NCBI GenBank assembly: GCA_934168205.1
Contig: CAKPMX010000003.1
Coordinates: 1 to 64,000 of the forward strand
From: an uncultured Bacilli bacterium
GTDB lineage: Bacteria; Bacillota_I; Bacilli_A; RF39; UBA660
Reading direction: 5' to 3'
Length of the DNA stretch: 64,000 nucleotides
A program made the position numbers and the translations under genes. Positions 34,931 through 42,515 of this stretch are shown in pieces. The notes below the pieces were generated by a model that was not told where the DNA came from, ran no database searches, and saw only the letters and a program-made list of their open reading frames with translations. Positions within the stretch are counted from its first letter, which is position 1; the number at the start of each line of letters is the position of its first letter.

Positions 34931-35515
34931 TTAGTTATTCTTTCTCCATGCTTTATACTGCTCAAAGGACATTTCATCTAAATTTGTTGGTGTAGAATTA
35001 TCGCCTTCTCCCATACCTGGCATGCTAGCAGGTTGATTTGGATTTTCAAACAATCCTGTTTTGTCTTTTGTAAGACTATCGAAGATTTCTTTAATACCTT
35101 TACCTTTATTTTCTGTTTTGTTTAATTCTGACTTAATATCAGTAATAAGACCATTTTTTACATAATCGCTAGTAAATTTTTTATCTCCAAATACAGAAAT
35201 AATGTTGTTTGTAAGTATTTCATCCTCTTGTTTTGCTTTTTCATCAGCAATTCTTTTAGCTTCAGCAGTTTTCATGTCTGCTATTTCTTTTTTTAGACCA
35301 TTTAGTTCTTCAGAATCTGGTACATTTTCTAATTGCTTTTCTAAATTAGCAATAGTAGTTTTGTAAGTTTCTATTTCCTTGTTCAAATCAGTTTTAGCTT
35401 TTTCGGATTCAGTTGTTACTGTTTTACCATGTTCTGCTAGTATTGATTTAACTTCTTCCTTGCTAAGTTTAACTTTCCCTTCTCCTATTTCTAAATTTTC
35501 TAAAAATTCTTTCAT
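34931..35515 (-). CDS. Phage scaffolding protein
   Basis: A 194-residue, highly charged, coiled-coil protein with MKEFLENLEIGEGKVKLSKEE at the start, the usual minor-structural GP20/scaffold form. It lies directly before the coat gene and guides capsid assembly. ATG 35515 has AAGGAG 8 bases upstream; a longer frame to 35620 runs into a terminator hairpin. Confidence 0.85.
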   Translation of the reverse strand: MKEFLENLEIGEGKVKLSKEEVKSILAEHGKTVTTESEKAKTDLNKEIETYKTTIANLEKQLENVPDSEELNGLKKEIADMKTAEAKRIADEKAKQEDEILTNNIISVFGDKKFTSDYVKNGLITDIKSELNKTENKGKGIKEIFDSLTKDKTGLFENPNQPASMPGMGEGDNSTPTNLDEMSFEQYKAWRKNN

Positions 35516-35603
35516 ATCATATTCTCCTTCCACTTTTTTACAGAGGTTTAGTCCTCCTAGATTTTTAGATATTATCTTTTCTTTCAAGTCTTTAAGATAG
35601 ACC

Positions 35604-35631
35604 AAAAAAGCCGATTTCATTCAATCGACTT
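35604..35631 (-). terminator. Terminator after the tRNA-like RNA
   Basis: Stem AGTCGATT/AATCGGCT followed by T6 on the minus strand, within the head module. It would limit read-through to the scaffold and coat genes or mark the 3' end of a small RNA. Confidence 0.65.
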
Positions 35632-35651
35632 GTAGTGCATTTTATAAGCAC

Positions 35652-35790
35652 CTTAGAATAGATATAGTAGGAATTGCACCTACGACTCTGCCCTATAGCA
35701 CACTATAGTCTATTATTGTATGTCCTATTGTTTTTGCTACACACTAGATATTCTTATGTTTTACTAATTAAACTATATATCTACTCTAAG
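35652..35790 (-). ncRNA. Structured tRNA-like RNA in the head module
   Basis: The 300-base gap between the 68-residue gene and the scaffold gene has no frame but folds. A 15-bp outer stem (35790-35776 with 35666-35652, one G-U) encloses a D-arm look-alike (GTTT-AATTAGTA-AAAC), a hairpin CTATAG-TGTG-CTATAG, and a T-arm look-alike (GTAGG-TGCAATT-CCTAC). The anticodon arm is replaced by about 60-75 bases without a clean 7-base loop, and no CCA follows. A terminator follows. It may be a degenerate tRNA or a new structural RNA. Confidence 0.5.
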
Positions 35791-35822
35791 CTACCTATAA
35801 GATAGCATAATAAAAGCACCCA

Positions 35823-36029
35823 CTATTGAGTGTCATTTTTATTTTTTTTATGATATTCTTTCATTTTCCTATTAAATTGTTCTTTTTCTTCATCTGTAGG
35901 AATATAATCTTCTTTTGAATTCCATATTTTATCAATCAATTTTGTTAATGGACTATTAGGATCAATTTCTACTTTATCACTCCAAAATTGTGTTTCTAGA
36001 GAATTACCATTTTTTAATTTGTCTTTCAT
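35823..36029 (-). CDS. Small hydrophilic head-module protein
   Basis: A 68-residue, highly charged protein (KLIDKIWNSKEDYIPTDEEKEQFNRKMKEYHKK) with GGAGG 7 bases before ATG 36029. It overlaps the minor capsid stop by four bases. No family recognised; possibly a partner or immunity-type protein of the ART domain upstream. Confidence 0.55.
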   Translation of the reverse strand: MKDKLKNGNSLETQFWSDKVEIDPNSPLTKLIDKIWNSKEDYIPTDEEKEQFNRKMKEYHKKNKNDTQ

Positions 36030-37756
36030 TCCACTTCCTCCAAACTAATGTATATTTTACCATTTTTCTTTTTTAATTCAATATATTTAAACTTAGTTTG
36101 TCTTCCAAATAGTATTTCTCCTCCACCCTCATCATTTAAACTAGATAAATCCCTGCCATTTTTTGATTTAATAATAAACTGTAATTTCATACTTTCATCA
36201 TATACACCTTTAGATGAAGAAATATATGAACCCCAACTGCCAATTCTATCATCATTGTCAAATATACTTAAAATCTTATCCAATTGTTCTTGGCTGTCGA
36301 TTTTCACACTTCTATTAACATTTCCTTGATATTTAGGTGCCTTTGATAATGCACTATCCAAACTATCTATAAATTGGATTTGTTCCTCTGTCAACTCTCT
36401 ATTATTATATAGTGCTTCATTGATTTTGTATGAACCTGATGATATATATTCTTTTAAATTTCTTTGCTCTTGATACGTTAAATTGTCAAACCATTTATTT
36501 TTATTTTCTACATTTTTTTGACTCTTAATTAATTTATCCTCAACATACCCTTTGTTATTTTCATCAGAACTCTTTCTATATCCATCTACTCTCAATCTAT
36601 CAATTTTAGTAGGTAATCCACTAGTATCGGACAATTCTTTATACTTGTTAGTGAGTTGTTCTATCTTCTCTTGGCAATGATATACTTCATCTGTATCATT
36701 TATCGCTTTAGCGCCTATTTGTCTGTCCTTATATTGTCTTATTTTCGTCTCTATCTGTCTCTGAAGCTGTGTTCCTTCATAATTAGTATAGTGTTTACCT
36801 TCAAACTCAAAACCATCTTTATTGGCTTTTTTATCTGCTTCTAATTGTTCTTTTGAATACATCGGCTCAGATACTCCTAATACTATTTGCATTGGAAAAT
36901 GATAACAATTTAGTTCTCCAACATGTCTGTCTAAACTATTGTTGACAGTATCATAATCTTCATATTTAGTATCGTTAATTGTTATATCACCTTTTGTACT
37001 AAATTGTTTACCATCAATCGTATCTATATGATCTGGTGCAGCATTCTTATGATGCGATATTTCAACACCATTTGCTCCAAATTCTTCACCAAACGACTTT
37101 TGCAATTCTTGATTTAACCTTCTTATGCCATCCATTACGTTCATTCTAATAGATGAATCAGCTCGTCTTGAGTATCCACTATCAAAATCAACAGTTCTTA
37201 ATCCACTGGAAGTCATTTCTTTCATTGCTCTTCTCATGGCCATTTCGTAAGAATCACGTCCCTGAGCTATACTCAATATAGCCTCATCGGTTATTTTTTG
37301 ATATATGTTTGATATTTTAGTATATTCTTTAACACCTTGTGCATTAAGTTTTACATATGCAAAGGTTTTACTCATATTTATGTACTCATTGGCAGTTACT
37401 TTTGCTATTGCTTTAACTTGTTCCTGTAAAGACTTATTCTGTTTGTATGGAATAAATTTAACTTTTCTATATTCATAAAATTGTTTGGCATAATTCTGAT
37501 TCTTTTTAGCGACCTCTTCAAATATATCATATATATCGGATACATTTTTTTCAGACACATCTGCTATTTTATTCATTATTTCATCTAAATTATTACCATA
37601 TTTTACCGATTGTAATACTTCCCTTACTTGACTCGGTGTAAAAGTGCCAATATCAACAATCTGTTTACCAAGTTTTTTTATCATATAAGTATTTAGATTT
37701 TCTACTCTATTAACTAATCTCTCTGATAGTCTTTCTAATGTTTCTTCGCTTAACCT
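36026..37756 (-). CDS. Phage minor capsid protein fused to an ADP-ribosyltransferase-like domain, apparent AGG start
   Basis: A 576-residue protein. Residues 1-300 are a Phage_min_cap2-type minor head protein (SISHHKNAAPDHIDTIDGKQ-like core ISHHKNAAPDHID, then HVGELNCYHFPMQIVLGV). The last 170 residues look like an ART exotoxin fold: KINEALYNNRELTEEQ, YQGNVNRSV (catalytic Arg), SYISSSKG (STS-like) and GGGEILFGRQTKFKYI (second Glu of ExE; the first is Gly). AGG 37756 is one base after the upstream stop, with GGAGG 8 bases before. The start (M)LSEETLERLSERLV is family-like. Confidence 0.85.
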   Translation of the reverse strand, partial: RLSEETLERLSERLVNRVENLNTYMIKKLGKQIVDIGTFTPSQVREVLQSVKYGNNLDEIMNKIADVSEKNVSDIYDIFEEVAKKNQNYAKQFYEYRKVKFIPYKQNKSLQEQVKAIAKVTANEYINMSKTFAYVKLNAQGVKEYTKISNIYQKITDEAILSIAQGRDSYEMAMRRAMKEMTSSGLRTVDFDSGYSRRADSSIRMNVMDGIRRLNQELQKSFGEEFGANGVEISHHKNAAPDHIDTIDGKQFSTKGDITINDTKYEDYDTVNNSLDRHVGELNCYHFPMQIVLGVSEPMYSKEQLEADKKANKDGFEFEGKHYTNYEGTQLQRQIETKIRQYKDRQIGAKAINDTDEVYHCQEKIEQLTNKYKELSDTSGLPTKIDRLRVDGYRKSSDENNKGYVEDKLIKSQKNVENKNKWFDNLTYQEQRNLKEYISSGSYKINEALYNNRELTEEQIQFIDSLDSALSKAPKYQGNVNRSVKIDSQEQLDKILSIFDNDDRIGSWGSYISSSKGVYDESMKLQFIIKSKNGRDLSSLNDEGGGEILFGRQTKFKYIELKKKNGKIYISLEEVE

Positions 37757-37757
37757 G

Positions 37758-37949
37758 CTATCTTCCTCCAAACATTTTGCAGACATCAATATATGGTATT
37801 TCCTTTGTTAATGTGAAATTGATAAAACTGATTATAGGATTACAAATAACACAAGCAGAGAAATGAAAAAGCAATAGTAATATGGTTTTAAATATAACAA
37901 ATATCATCCTAAAAGTGATAATTATTATATTTAATATTGCTTTTACCAT
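37758..37949 (-). CDS. Small hydrophobic phage protein
   Basis: A 63-residue protein with one long hydrophobic stretch (residues 4-45) that could span the membrane. GAAGGCG 6 bases before ATG. Its last codons provide the ribosome site for the minor capsid gene. Function unknown. Confidence 0.5.
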   Translation of the reverse strand: MVKAILNIIIITFRMIFVIFKTILLLLFHFSACVICNPIISFINFTLTKEIPYIDVCKMFGGR

Positions 37950-37986
37950 TTAATCGCCTTCTTCATATCTTTTACCACTTCCTATA

Positions 37987-38274
37987 TTAAATCTCCACTA
38001 ACACTAATTTATATTTTTCTGCCACAACATTGGTATGTAGTTCACCTGCCAAATTTCTTCTGGCACTATTGAATATCTTATGACATTCTAAATTGGAAAT
38101 ATAAAACTTTCTTTTTTTACCATTAACTAATAGTTCAATCTGATAATCTTTTATCTCGTTATTTTCATCAAGCTCATATTGAGTACCATAATATTCACAT
38201 TTTATATAATTTTCCAACTTGTTTCTATCAATCTGTAGAGGGGCTCCACAATTACAACAATTTCTATATTTCAT
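37987..38274 (-). CDS. Small zinc-ribbon phage protein
   Basis: A 95-residue protein with N-terminal CCNCGAPL and a following KCEYYG, one and a half zinc-knuckle pairs, then a mixed alpha/beta tail. It starts 1 base after the portal stop, with GGAG upstream. Similar small Zn proteins occur near portal genes in Firmicute phages; function unknown. Confidence 0.6.
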   Translation of the reverse strand: MKYRNCCNCGAPLQIDRNKLENYIKCEYYGTQYELDENNEIKDYQIELLVNGKKRKFYISNLECHKIFNSARRNLAGELHTNVVAEKYKLVLVEI

Positions 38275-38275
38275 A

Positions 38276-39574
38276 TTACTCTCCTACCAAATCTTCAGTT
38301 TTTGGGCTTTCTGATTTTATTTCATCGATAACCTTTTGTGCTTCTTCTAATGTTTCGCCAGACTTTAAGAATTGTCTTAATTCTGCTTTTTTGATTACTC
38401 CTCTAGACTCTCCTTGCATTAATTGGTTGAATTCTTGTTGACTATCTTCTAATAAAGAATAAGACCAATCGGTTGATAATTCATATTCTCCTTGAGGTGT
38501 TAAATTATAATAGTTTGCTAACACATTACAAGCATATAAGAAATCATCTAATCCATCTTCTAATCCATCTTGAACATCATCAACTATATCAAATGTTTCC
38601 TTTAACATTTTCTTAATTTCTGTAGCTGTTGCATTGGAAGTTTGAGCATCTGTAAGTATTCCTTTTGATGTTCCAACTTGCTTTTCTAACAGTGCAAAAT
38701 CATTAGTTAACTTATTGTATAATGATGTATCCCTAAATGCAGGATCAAAAACTTCCCAAAATGAATCATCTCCAGCATTAATCTTCTTATATAAACCATT
38801 AACTGGTAAAGCATCTGGCCCATTAAACATCGTGCTATCGGCTCCAACAAAAACCGCCTTTAAACCATATTCTCTATCTATTTGCTCTAAATCTTTCTTT
38901 ATCTTCGCTATTTGCTCGTCGCAGCCATAAGTAATTGGTGCACCATATTTATCTATCTCTTTTCTATTGTCAGTTGGACTTTTGATATACATAAAAGGCA
39001 TTCTATCAACATTGGTAATAGATATATTTTCTATATTTTGCCATTCTGGAATAATGCTCATTTCAATTGGATCATCATCCAATGTAGCTCTGTATCTGAT
39101 ATATAAGTTTCCATTTTCTAAGGTATAGTCAGCCCATCTATAATAATGATTTCTATCTCTAACAACGTGTTCTGCTAAAATTGTACAATCTACTATGTCA
39201 TCGCCAATCATTTTATTGATAGACAGTCTATTTTGAGAAATAACATTAAAATATAACTTGTTATTATTAACGTAAGGTACTACAAGCACACCACCTGTTC
39301 CTAACCCTCTAGCTATAATTTTCTTTAGTTTCTTTTTTAGTTTTTTTACTATTTTTCTTAATAAATCGGCTCTTTGGTTATTACCAACAACATCTATATT
39401 GCTATCACTTACTGTATAATTAGCCAATTTATTCGCAAATATAGCAGTAAAATTGATTCTTTTATCTTCTTCATACATTGCTGTGAAACTGTCATTTGCT
39501 TGCATTAACACATCGTCTGGTACTTGCTTTTTCCCAAATAAAGCAAGTATTCTGTTCCATATATTAGTTAACCT
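38276..39574 (-). CDS. Phage portal protein, apparent AGG start
   Basis: A 432-residue portal of the SPP1/A118 kind, with LTNIWNRILALFGK at the start, FAAIFANKLANYTV-like region (INFTAIFANKLANYT) and YGCDEQIAKIKKDLEQIDREYGLKAVFVG. AGG 39574 is 4 bases after the terminase stop, with AAGGAG 9 bases upstream. The in-frame ATGs at 39625 and 39616 would need a 37-46 base overlap into the terminase gene and have no ribosome site. Confidence 0.88.
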   Translation of the reverse strand, partial: RLTNIWNRILALFGKKQVPDDVLMQANDSFTAMYEEDKRINFTAIFANKLANYTVSDSNIDVVGNNQRADLLRKIVKKLKKKLKKIIARGLGTGGVLVVPYVNNNKLYFNVISQNRLSINKMIGDDIVDCTILAEHVVRDRNHYYRWADYTLENGNLYIRYRATLDDDPIEMSIIPEWQNIENISITNVDRMPFMYIKSPTDNRKEIDKYGAPITYGCDEQIAKIKKDLEQIDREYGLKAVFVGADSTMFNGPDALPVNGLYKKINAGDDSFWEVFDPAFRDTSLYNKLTNDFALLEKQVGTSKGILTDAQTSNATATEIKKMLKETFDIVDDVQDGLEDGLDDFLYACNVLANYYNLTPQGEYELSTDWSYSLLEDSQQEFNQLMQGESRGVIKKAELRQFLKSGETLEEAQKVIDEIKSESPKTEDLVGE

Positions 39575-39578
39575 ATTA

Positions 39579-41243
39579 TCATTCTCCTTTTCTTCTCCAA
39601 ATAGGATTTGTCGCATACCTAACACTGTCTATGCAGTGATTATCTGCATCTACATATCCTGTAATGTAATTACCATCTTTATCCTGTGGATATTCGTATG
39701 TAGTAAACTCTTCTGCTGATTTAGGGCATCTCTTAGGATCTATTACTATCTTAGCTAAGCTTGATAACCATTTCATTGAATACTCCACACTATCTGGTCC
39801 TTTCTTAGCACCTCTCATAAGAGAGCCATAGCTTTGAAAATCTCCTATTGATTTAGGTTCGGCACTATCTGCAGTAATTAAATCTTCATTTCTAACACCT
39901 TTTTCTTGCTGTAAATGATTCCAAACTTTAGAATTACTCATTTTATTTACTACAAATTCATCAAAAATATATAATGTTAGTTTATTTGGTTGATAACACA
40001 TCTTAGTCCATGCTAATGGATCTGGATACCACCCAAAGTCCATACCTTGATATAAATAATCAAAATTTTCTATTTCCTCATCTGTTATCTCTCTTAATTC
40101 AACATTCTCAAATACATTTCCACCATCACCAGTTTCTTCTCCTAGATACTCATTAGCATAAGCTGTAGGATTATTTTGTTTTAGCAGTTCTGCATCATCG
40201 AAAAAAGGTTGTCCTAGCCACTCTACTGGTACGTCTAAATATGTACTTCTATGAACTAGTCTTTTAGAATTTGGAAGTCTCTTTTCAACGTTGACAAAAT
40301 GTCTCTTTGATTTTGGAGTATTATATACTCTAAATATTAAGAACTCATTACCACCACGTTTAACCGACTGGTCTATTTTACGAACTTCATTCATACCAGT
40401 CATTTGATCAAACTCTTCATATATTATCAATGCTATATACATCCCTTTAGGTGGTTTTATTGATTTTATCTTTCCTGGATCGTCTGCACCTCTAAAGTAA
40501 ATCATTTGCCCTGTTTTCTTATTTTTCATTTCCAAAGGGCTTTTGGTTTTAGACCAATTTTCATTTATAAAAGGATAAGTTTCTGAGAGCTTATCCATTC
40601 CCCATTCTAACTGGCTATATACTGAGTCCTTTAATGTATTAGCAACCTTACGAATACATATAGCACACCAGTTTGGATTGTTTTCTAATTCTTCTGGAAC
40701 TACCTCACTCCAAAACGATGACTTAATAGAACCACGCCCACCTTCAATCCAATAATCATCATGCTTTCTCTCTTTTATATCTCTATATAAGTCTACAAAT
40801 GCTTTTCCTATATCTTTAGCGGGAAAAAACACCAGTGGTTTGTTCTTATCTAGATTTAACTTTTGCATTTCTGCAAATTTAAGCTCTTTGTCTATCAAAA
40901 TACCATAAGCACTGGCTAAATCTTTTACATTAGTAAATGCATCAACTTTATCTGCCTTATCATCAATAGCATCAACTAATTTAGAAATAACATTAAGCCT
41001 TTTTACATTGGTATTAGCTATCATATCAAGCATTGTCTTAGTGTTTTCTTCTTTTTTTTGTTCGATTTTTTCTTTTAGTTCTTTGTTTTTGTCATCTTTG
41101 CATAGCTTCCTGACTGTGTATTCCGAAACGTTGTTTATTCTAGCGGTTTCTGAGTAATTGTTATTTTCAACATAATCGGCAATAATTTTTTTCTTTTGCT
41201 TGTCGGTTAATTTAGTTCTTTTTGCTTTTTTTATTTTTGACAT
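39579..41243 (-). CDS. Terminase, small-subunit-like HTH fused to large subunit
   Basis: A 554-residue protein. The first 60 residues, with KLTDKQKKKIIADYVEN and NYSETARINNVSEYTVRKL, are a homeodomain-like HTH as in small terminase subunits. After a linker comes a PBSX-type large subunit: Walker A GGRGSIKSS, Walker B LIIYEEFD, and nuclease acidic residues in MDFGWYPDP, ADSAEPKSIGDF and DADNHCIDSVRYA. It packages DNA into the prohead. No separate small subunit is seen. ATG 41243 has GGTGAG 9 bases upstream. Confidence 0.88.
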   Translation of the reverse strand: MSKIKKAKRTKLTDKQKKKIIADYVENNNYSETARINNVSEYTVRKLCKDDKNKELKEKIEQKKEENTKTMLDMIANTNVKRLNVISKLVDAIDDKADKVDAFTNVKDLASAYGILIDKELKFAEMQKLNLDKNKPLVFFPAKDIGKAFVDLYRDIKERKHDDYWIEGGRGSIKSSFWSEVVPEELENNPNWCAICIRKVANTLKDSVYSQLEWGMDKLSETYPFINENWSKTKSPLEMKNKKTGQMIYFRGADDPGKIKSIKPPKGMYIALIIYEEFDQMTGMNEVRKIDQSVKRGGNEFLIFRVYNTPKSKRHFVNVEKRLPNSKRLVHRSTYLDVPVEWLGQPFFDDAELLKQNNPTAYANEYLGEETGDGGNVFENVELREITDEEIENFDYLYQGMDFGWYPDPLAWTKMCYQPNKLTLYIFDEFVVNKMSNSKVWNHLQQEKGVRNEDLITADSAEPKSIGDFQSYGSLMRGAKKGPDSVEYSMKWLSSLAKIVIDPKRCPKSAEEFTTYEYPQDKDGNYITGYVDADNHCIDSVRYATNPIWRRKGE

Positions 41244-41440
41244 AACAACCAACTCACCAATGACCTTTTAGAAGTAAATTCTTCTCTTATTTCTTCTCCA
41301 TTTTCATCTAGAGGATGCATAAATATTTTATAAATCCTGGATATTTTTTCATCTCTTGCATTTTGTATTTCAATGAGTGATATATTATATTTCTTTGACA
41401 AACTTATTAATGCTATATTTATATATTTGTTTAGACTCCT
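41231..41440 (-). CDS. Small protein next to the initiator-like tRNA, apparent AGG start
   Basis: From AGG 41440 the frame gives 69 residues, (M)SLNKYINIALISLSKKYN..., charged and helical, overlapping the terminase start by 13 bases. AGGAG lies 7 bases upstream of the AGG. The in-frame ATG 41461 touches the tRNA 3' end and has no ribosome site. It is the first protein gene after the CCU tRNA. Function unknown. Confidence 0.6.
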   Translation of the reverse strand, partial: RSLNKYINIALISLSKKYNISLIEIQNARDEKISRIYKIFMHPLDENGEEIREEFTSKRSLVSWLLCQK

Positions 41441-41462
41441 TATATCACTCCTATCTTTCATA

Positions 41463-41539
41463 TGGTTGCAGGGGACAGATTTGAACTGTCGACCTTCAGC
41501 TTAGGAGACTGACGAGCTACCAGACTGCTCCACCCTGCG
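41463..41539 (-). tRNA. Initiator-like tRNA with CCU anticodon, phage-encoded
   Basis: A 77-base cloverleaf with encoded CCA. It has the initiator hallmarks: C1 opposite A72, G2:C71 and C3:G70 (formylase determinants), A11:U24 in the D stem and D loop AGTCTGGTA. By hand alignment about 58 of 77 positions match the host initiator tRNA at 56898-56974. The anticodon loop is CTCCTAA, so the anticodon is CCU, reading AGG. The three G:C pairs 29-31:39-41 of normal initiators are replaced by A:U, G:C and U:G. Plain tools would name it tRNA-Arg(CCU), but no elongator Arg tRNA has this acceptor and D stem. Confidence 0.9.
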
Positions 41540-41545
41540 ATGTAA

Positions 41546-41836
41546 TTACTGAAAATATTTTTCAATAATGCTGTTAATAAAATCATTGCTATTGGCCACT
41601 ATCTGACATACTTGTTCGAAATGAAATTTATCATTATCATTCTGAACATGCGAATATTCCCATAACCATACATGACATAATTCATGCTTTAAAGTATTCT
41701 TTTTACTTTTACATGTATTTAATAAATGTATTTCCTGTGTTTCATAATTTGTTTCACCCAATGCATCTTTTAGCTCAAAATTTTCTTTTGGAATCTCTTT
41801 TATTTCCCAAATATTACCATTTATCTTGAATTTCAT
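41546..41836 (-). CDS. Small HExxH metallopeptidase-like phage protein
   Basis: A 96-residue protein with TLKHELCHVWLWEY, an HExxH-type zinc motif, and a downstream FHFEQVCQIVA that can give the third ligand. It resembles small ImmA/IrrE or SprT-like domains. Such phage proteases may act on repressors, but there is no HTH partner next to it. AAGGAG 10 bases before ATG. It ends 6 bases before the tRNA. Confidence 0.65.
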   Translation of the reverse strand: MKFKINGNIWEIKEIPKENFELKDALGETNYETQEIHLLNTCKSKKNTLKHELCHVWLWEYSHVQNDNDKFHFEQVCQIVANSNDFINSIIEKYFQ

Positions 41837-42020
41837 CTTTATTCAACTCCTTAAGTTTTTTATTGTCAAAAACAGTAGTATCACTACTATTACGATTATC
41901 CCGATCTCGTTTAACCCTATTTTCATACTCATCACACCTTCTACCAAGTTTGCAACCTGTACATCCATGTTTCATAAAATAATCTAAGTTGCAGTAAGCA
42001 TCTTTATTCTTTTTCTTCAT
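41814..42020 (-). CDS. Small Cys-containing phage protein
   Basis: A 68-residue basic protein with four cysteines in the order C-x12-C-x2-C-x5-C (CNLDYFMKHGCTGCKLGRRC), perhaps a zinc site. The start at ATG 42020 lacks a strong ribosome site. It overlaps both neighbours slightly. Unknown function. Confidence 0.5.
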   Translation of the reverse strand: MKKKNKDAYCNLDYFMKHGCTGCKLGRRCDEYENRVKRDRDNRNSSDTTVFDNKKLKELNKDEIQDKW

Positions 42021-42025
42021 ATTGA

Positions 42026-42424
42026 TTACCATCTTTTTCTCATTACATATTCTTCTTTAATTAACAATTTTCCTTTTTTACTCCTGTCGGAACAGTGTTC
42101 TCTTTCAAAACAGGTCAATAAATCATCTATTCTTTTTAAGTTGTTTGAATCTAAGTAACCTTTAACATTTTCGTCTATCATTTCACTTGTTAAATAGCAG
42201 AACATGTCATAATCCTTTGCTTCTATTAGATGAAGGTATGGATGAGAAGTCCTTCCACATAAGATAGCACCATTCCACCTCGCATAAGGCCCACCATTTC
42301 TATTTGGAATGATTAAATGATGAAAAGTATATATATCTCCTCTTTGCAAACTATACCCCATAAAGTCATAGCCTAATTGCTTAATTTTAAATTCATTTAT
42401 TATTAACTTAGTGACTTCTCTCAT
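42026..42424 (-). CDS. HNH-like phage protein
   Basis: A 132-residue protein with YTFHHLIIPNRNGG, WNGAILCGRTSHPYLHLIE and CFEREHCSDRSKKGKL, resembling the diverged HNH-type proteins of Firmicute phages that sit near terminase and help packaging or act as nicking enzymes. ATG 42424 has GGAGTG 6 bases upstream; the longer frame to 42466 lacks support. Confidence 0.6.
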   Translation of the reverse strand: MREVTKLIINEFKIKQLGYDFMGYSLQRGDIYTFHHLIIPNRNGGPYARWNGAILCGRTSHPYLHLIEAKDYDMFCYLTSEMIDENVKGYLDSNNLKRIDDLLTCFEREHCSDRSKKGKLLIKEEYVMRKRW

Positions 42425-42515
42425 CTTAATCACTCCAACAAAAAGAGCAGTTTTTTCTGCTCTCATATTTTTTCACAATATTATTGTCTCACAAAAAATG
42501 GCTCATATCGGTTCA

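Noticed and set aside
39572..39625. Portal starting at ATG 39625 or 39616
   Set aside because: This would lie inside the terminase gene, without ribosome site, and add residues encoded by the terminase end; the AGG sits right after the terminase stop behind AAGGAG.
28180..41440. AGG starts as sequencing or assembly errors
   Set aside because: Eight independent ATG to AGG errors, all in late genes downstream of a CCU initiator-like tRNA and none in early genes, are not plausible.
41459..41461. ATG 41461 as start of the gene next to the tRNA
   Set aside because: It touches the tRNA CCA end, has no ribosome site and would be removed by tRNA 3' processing.
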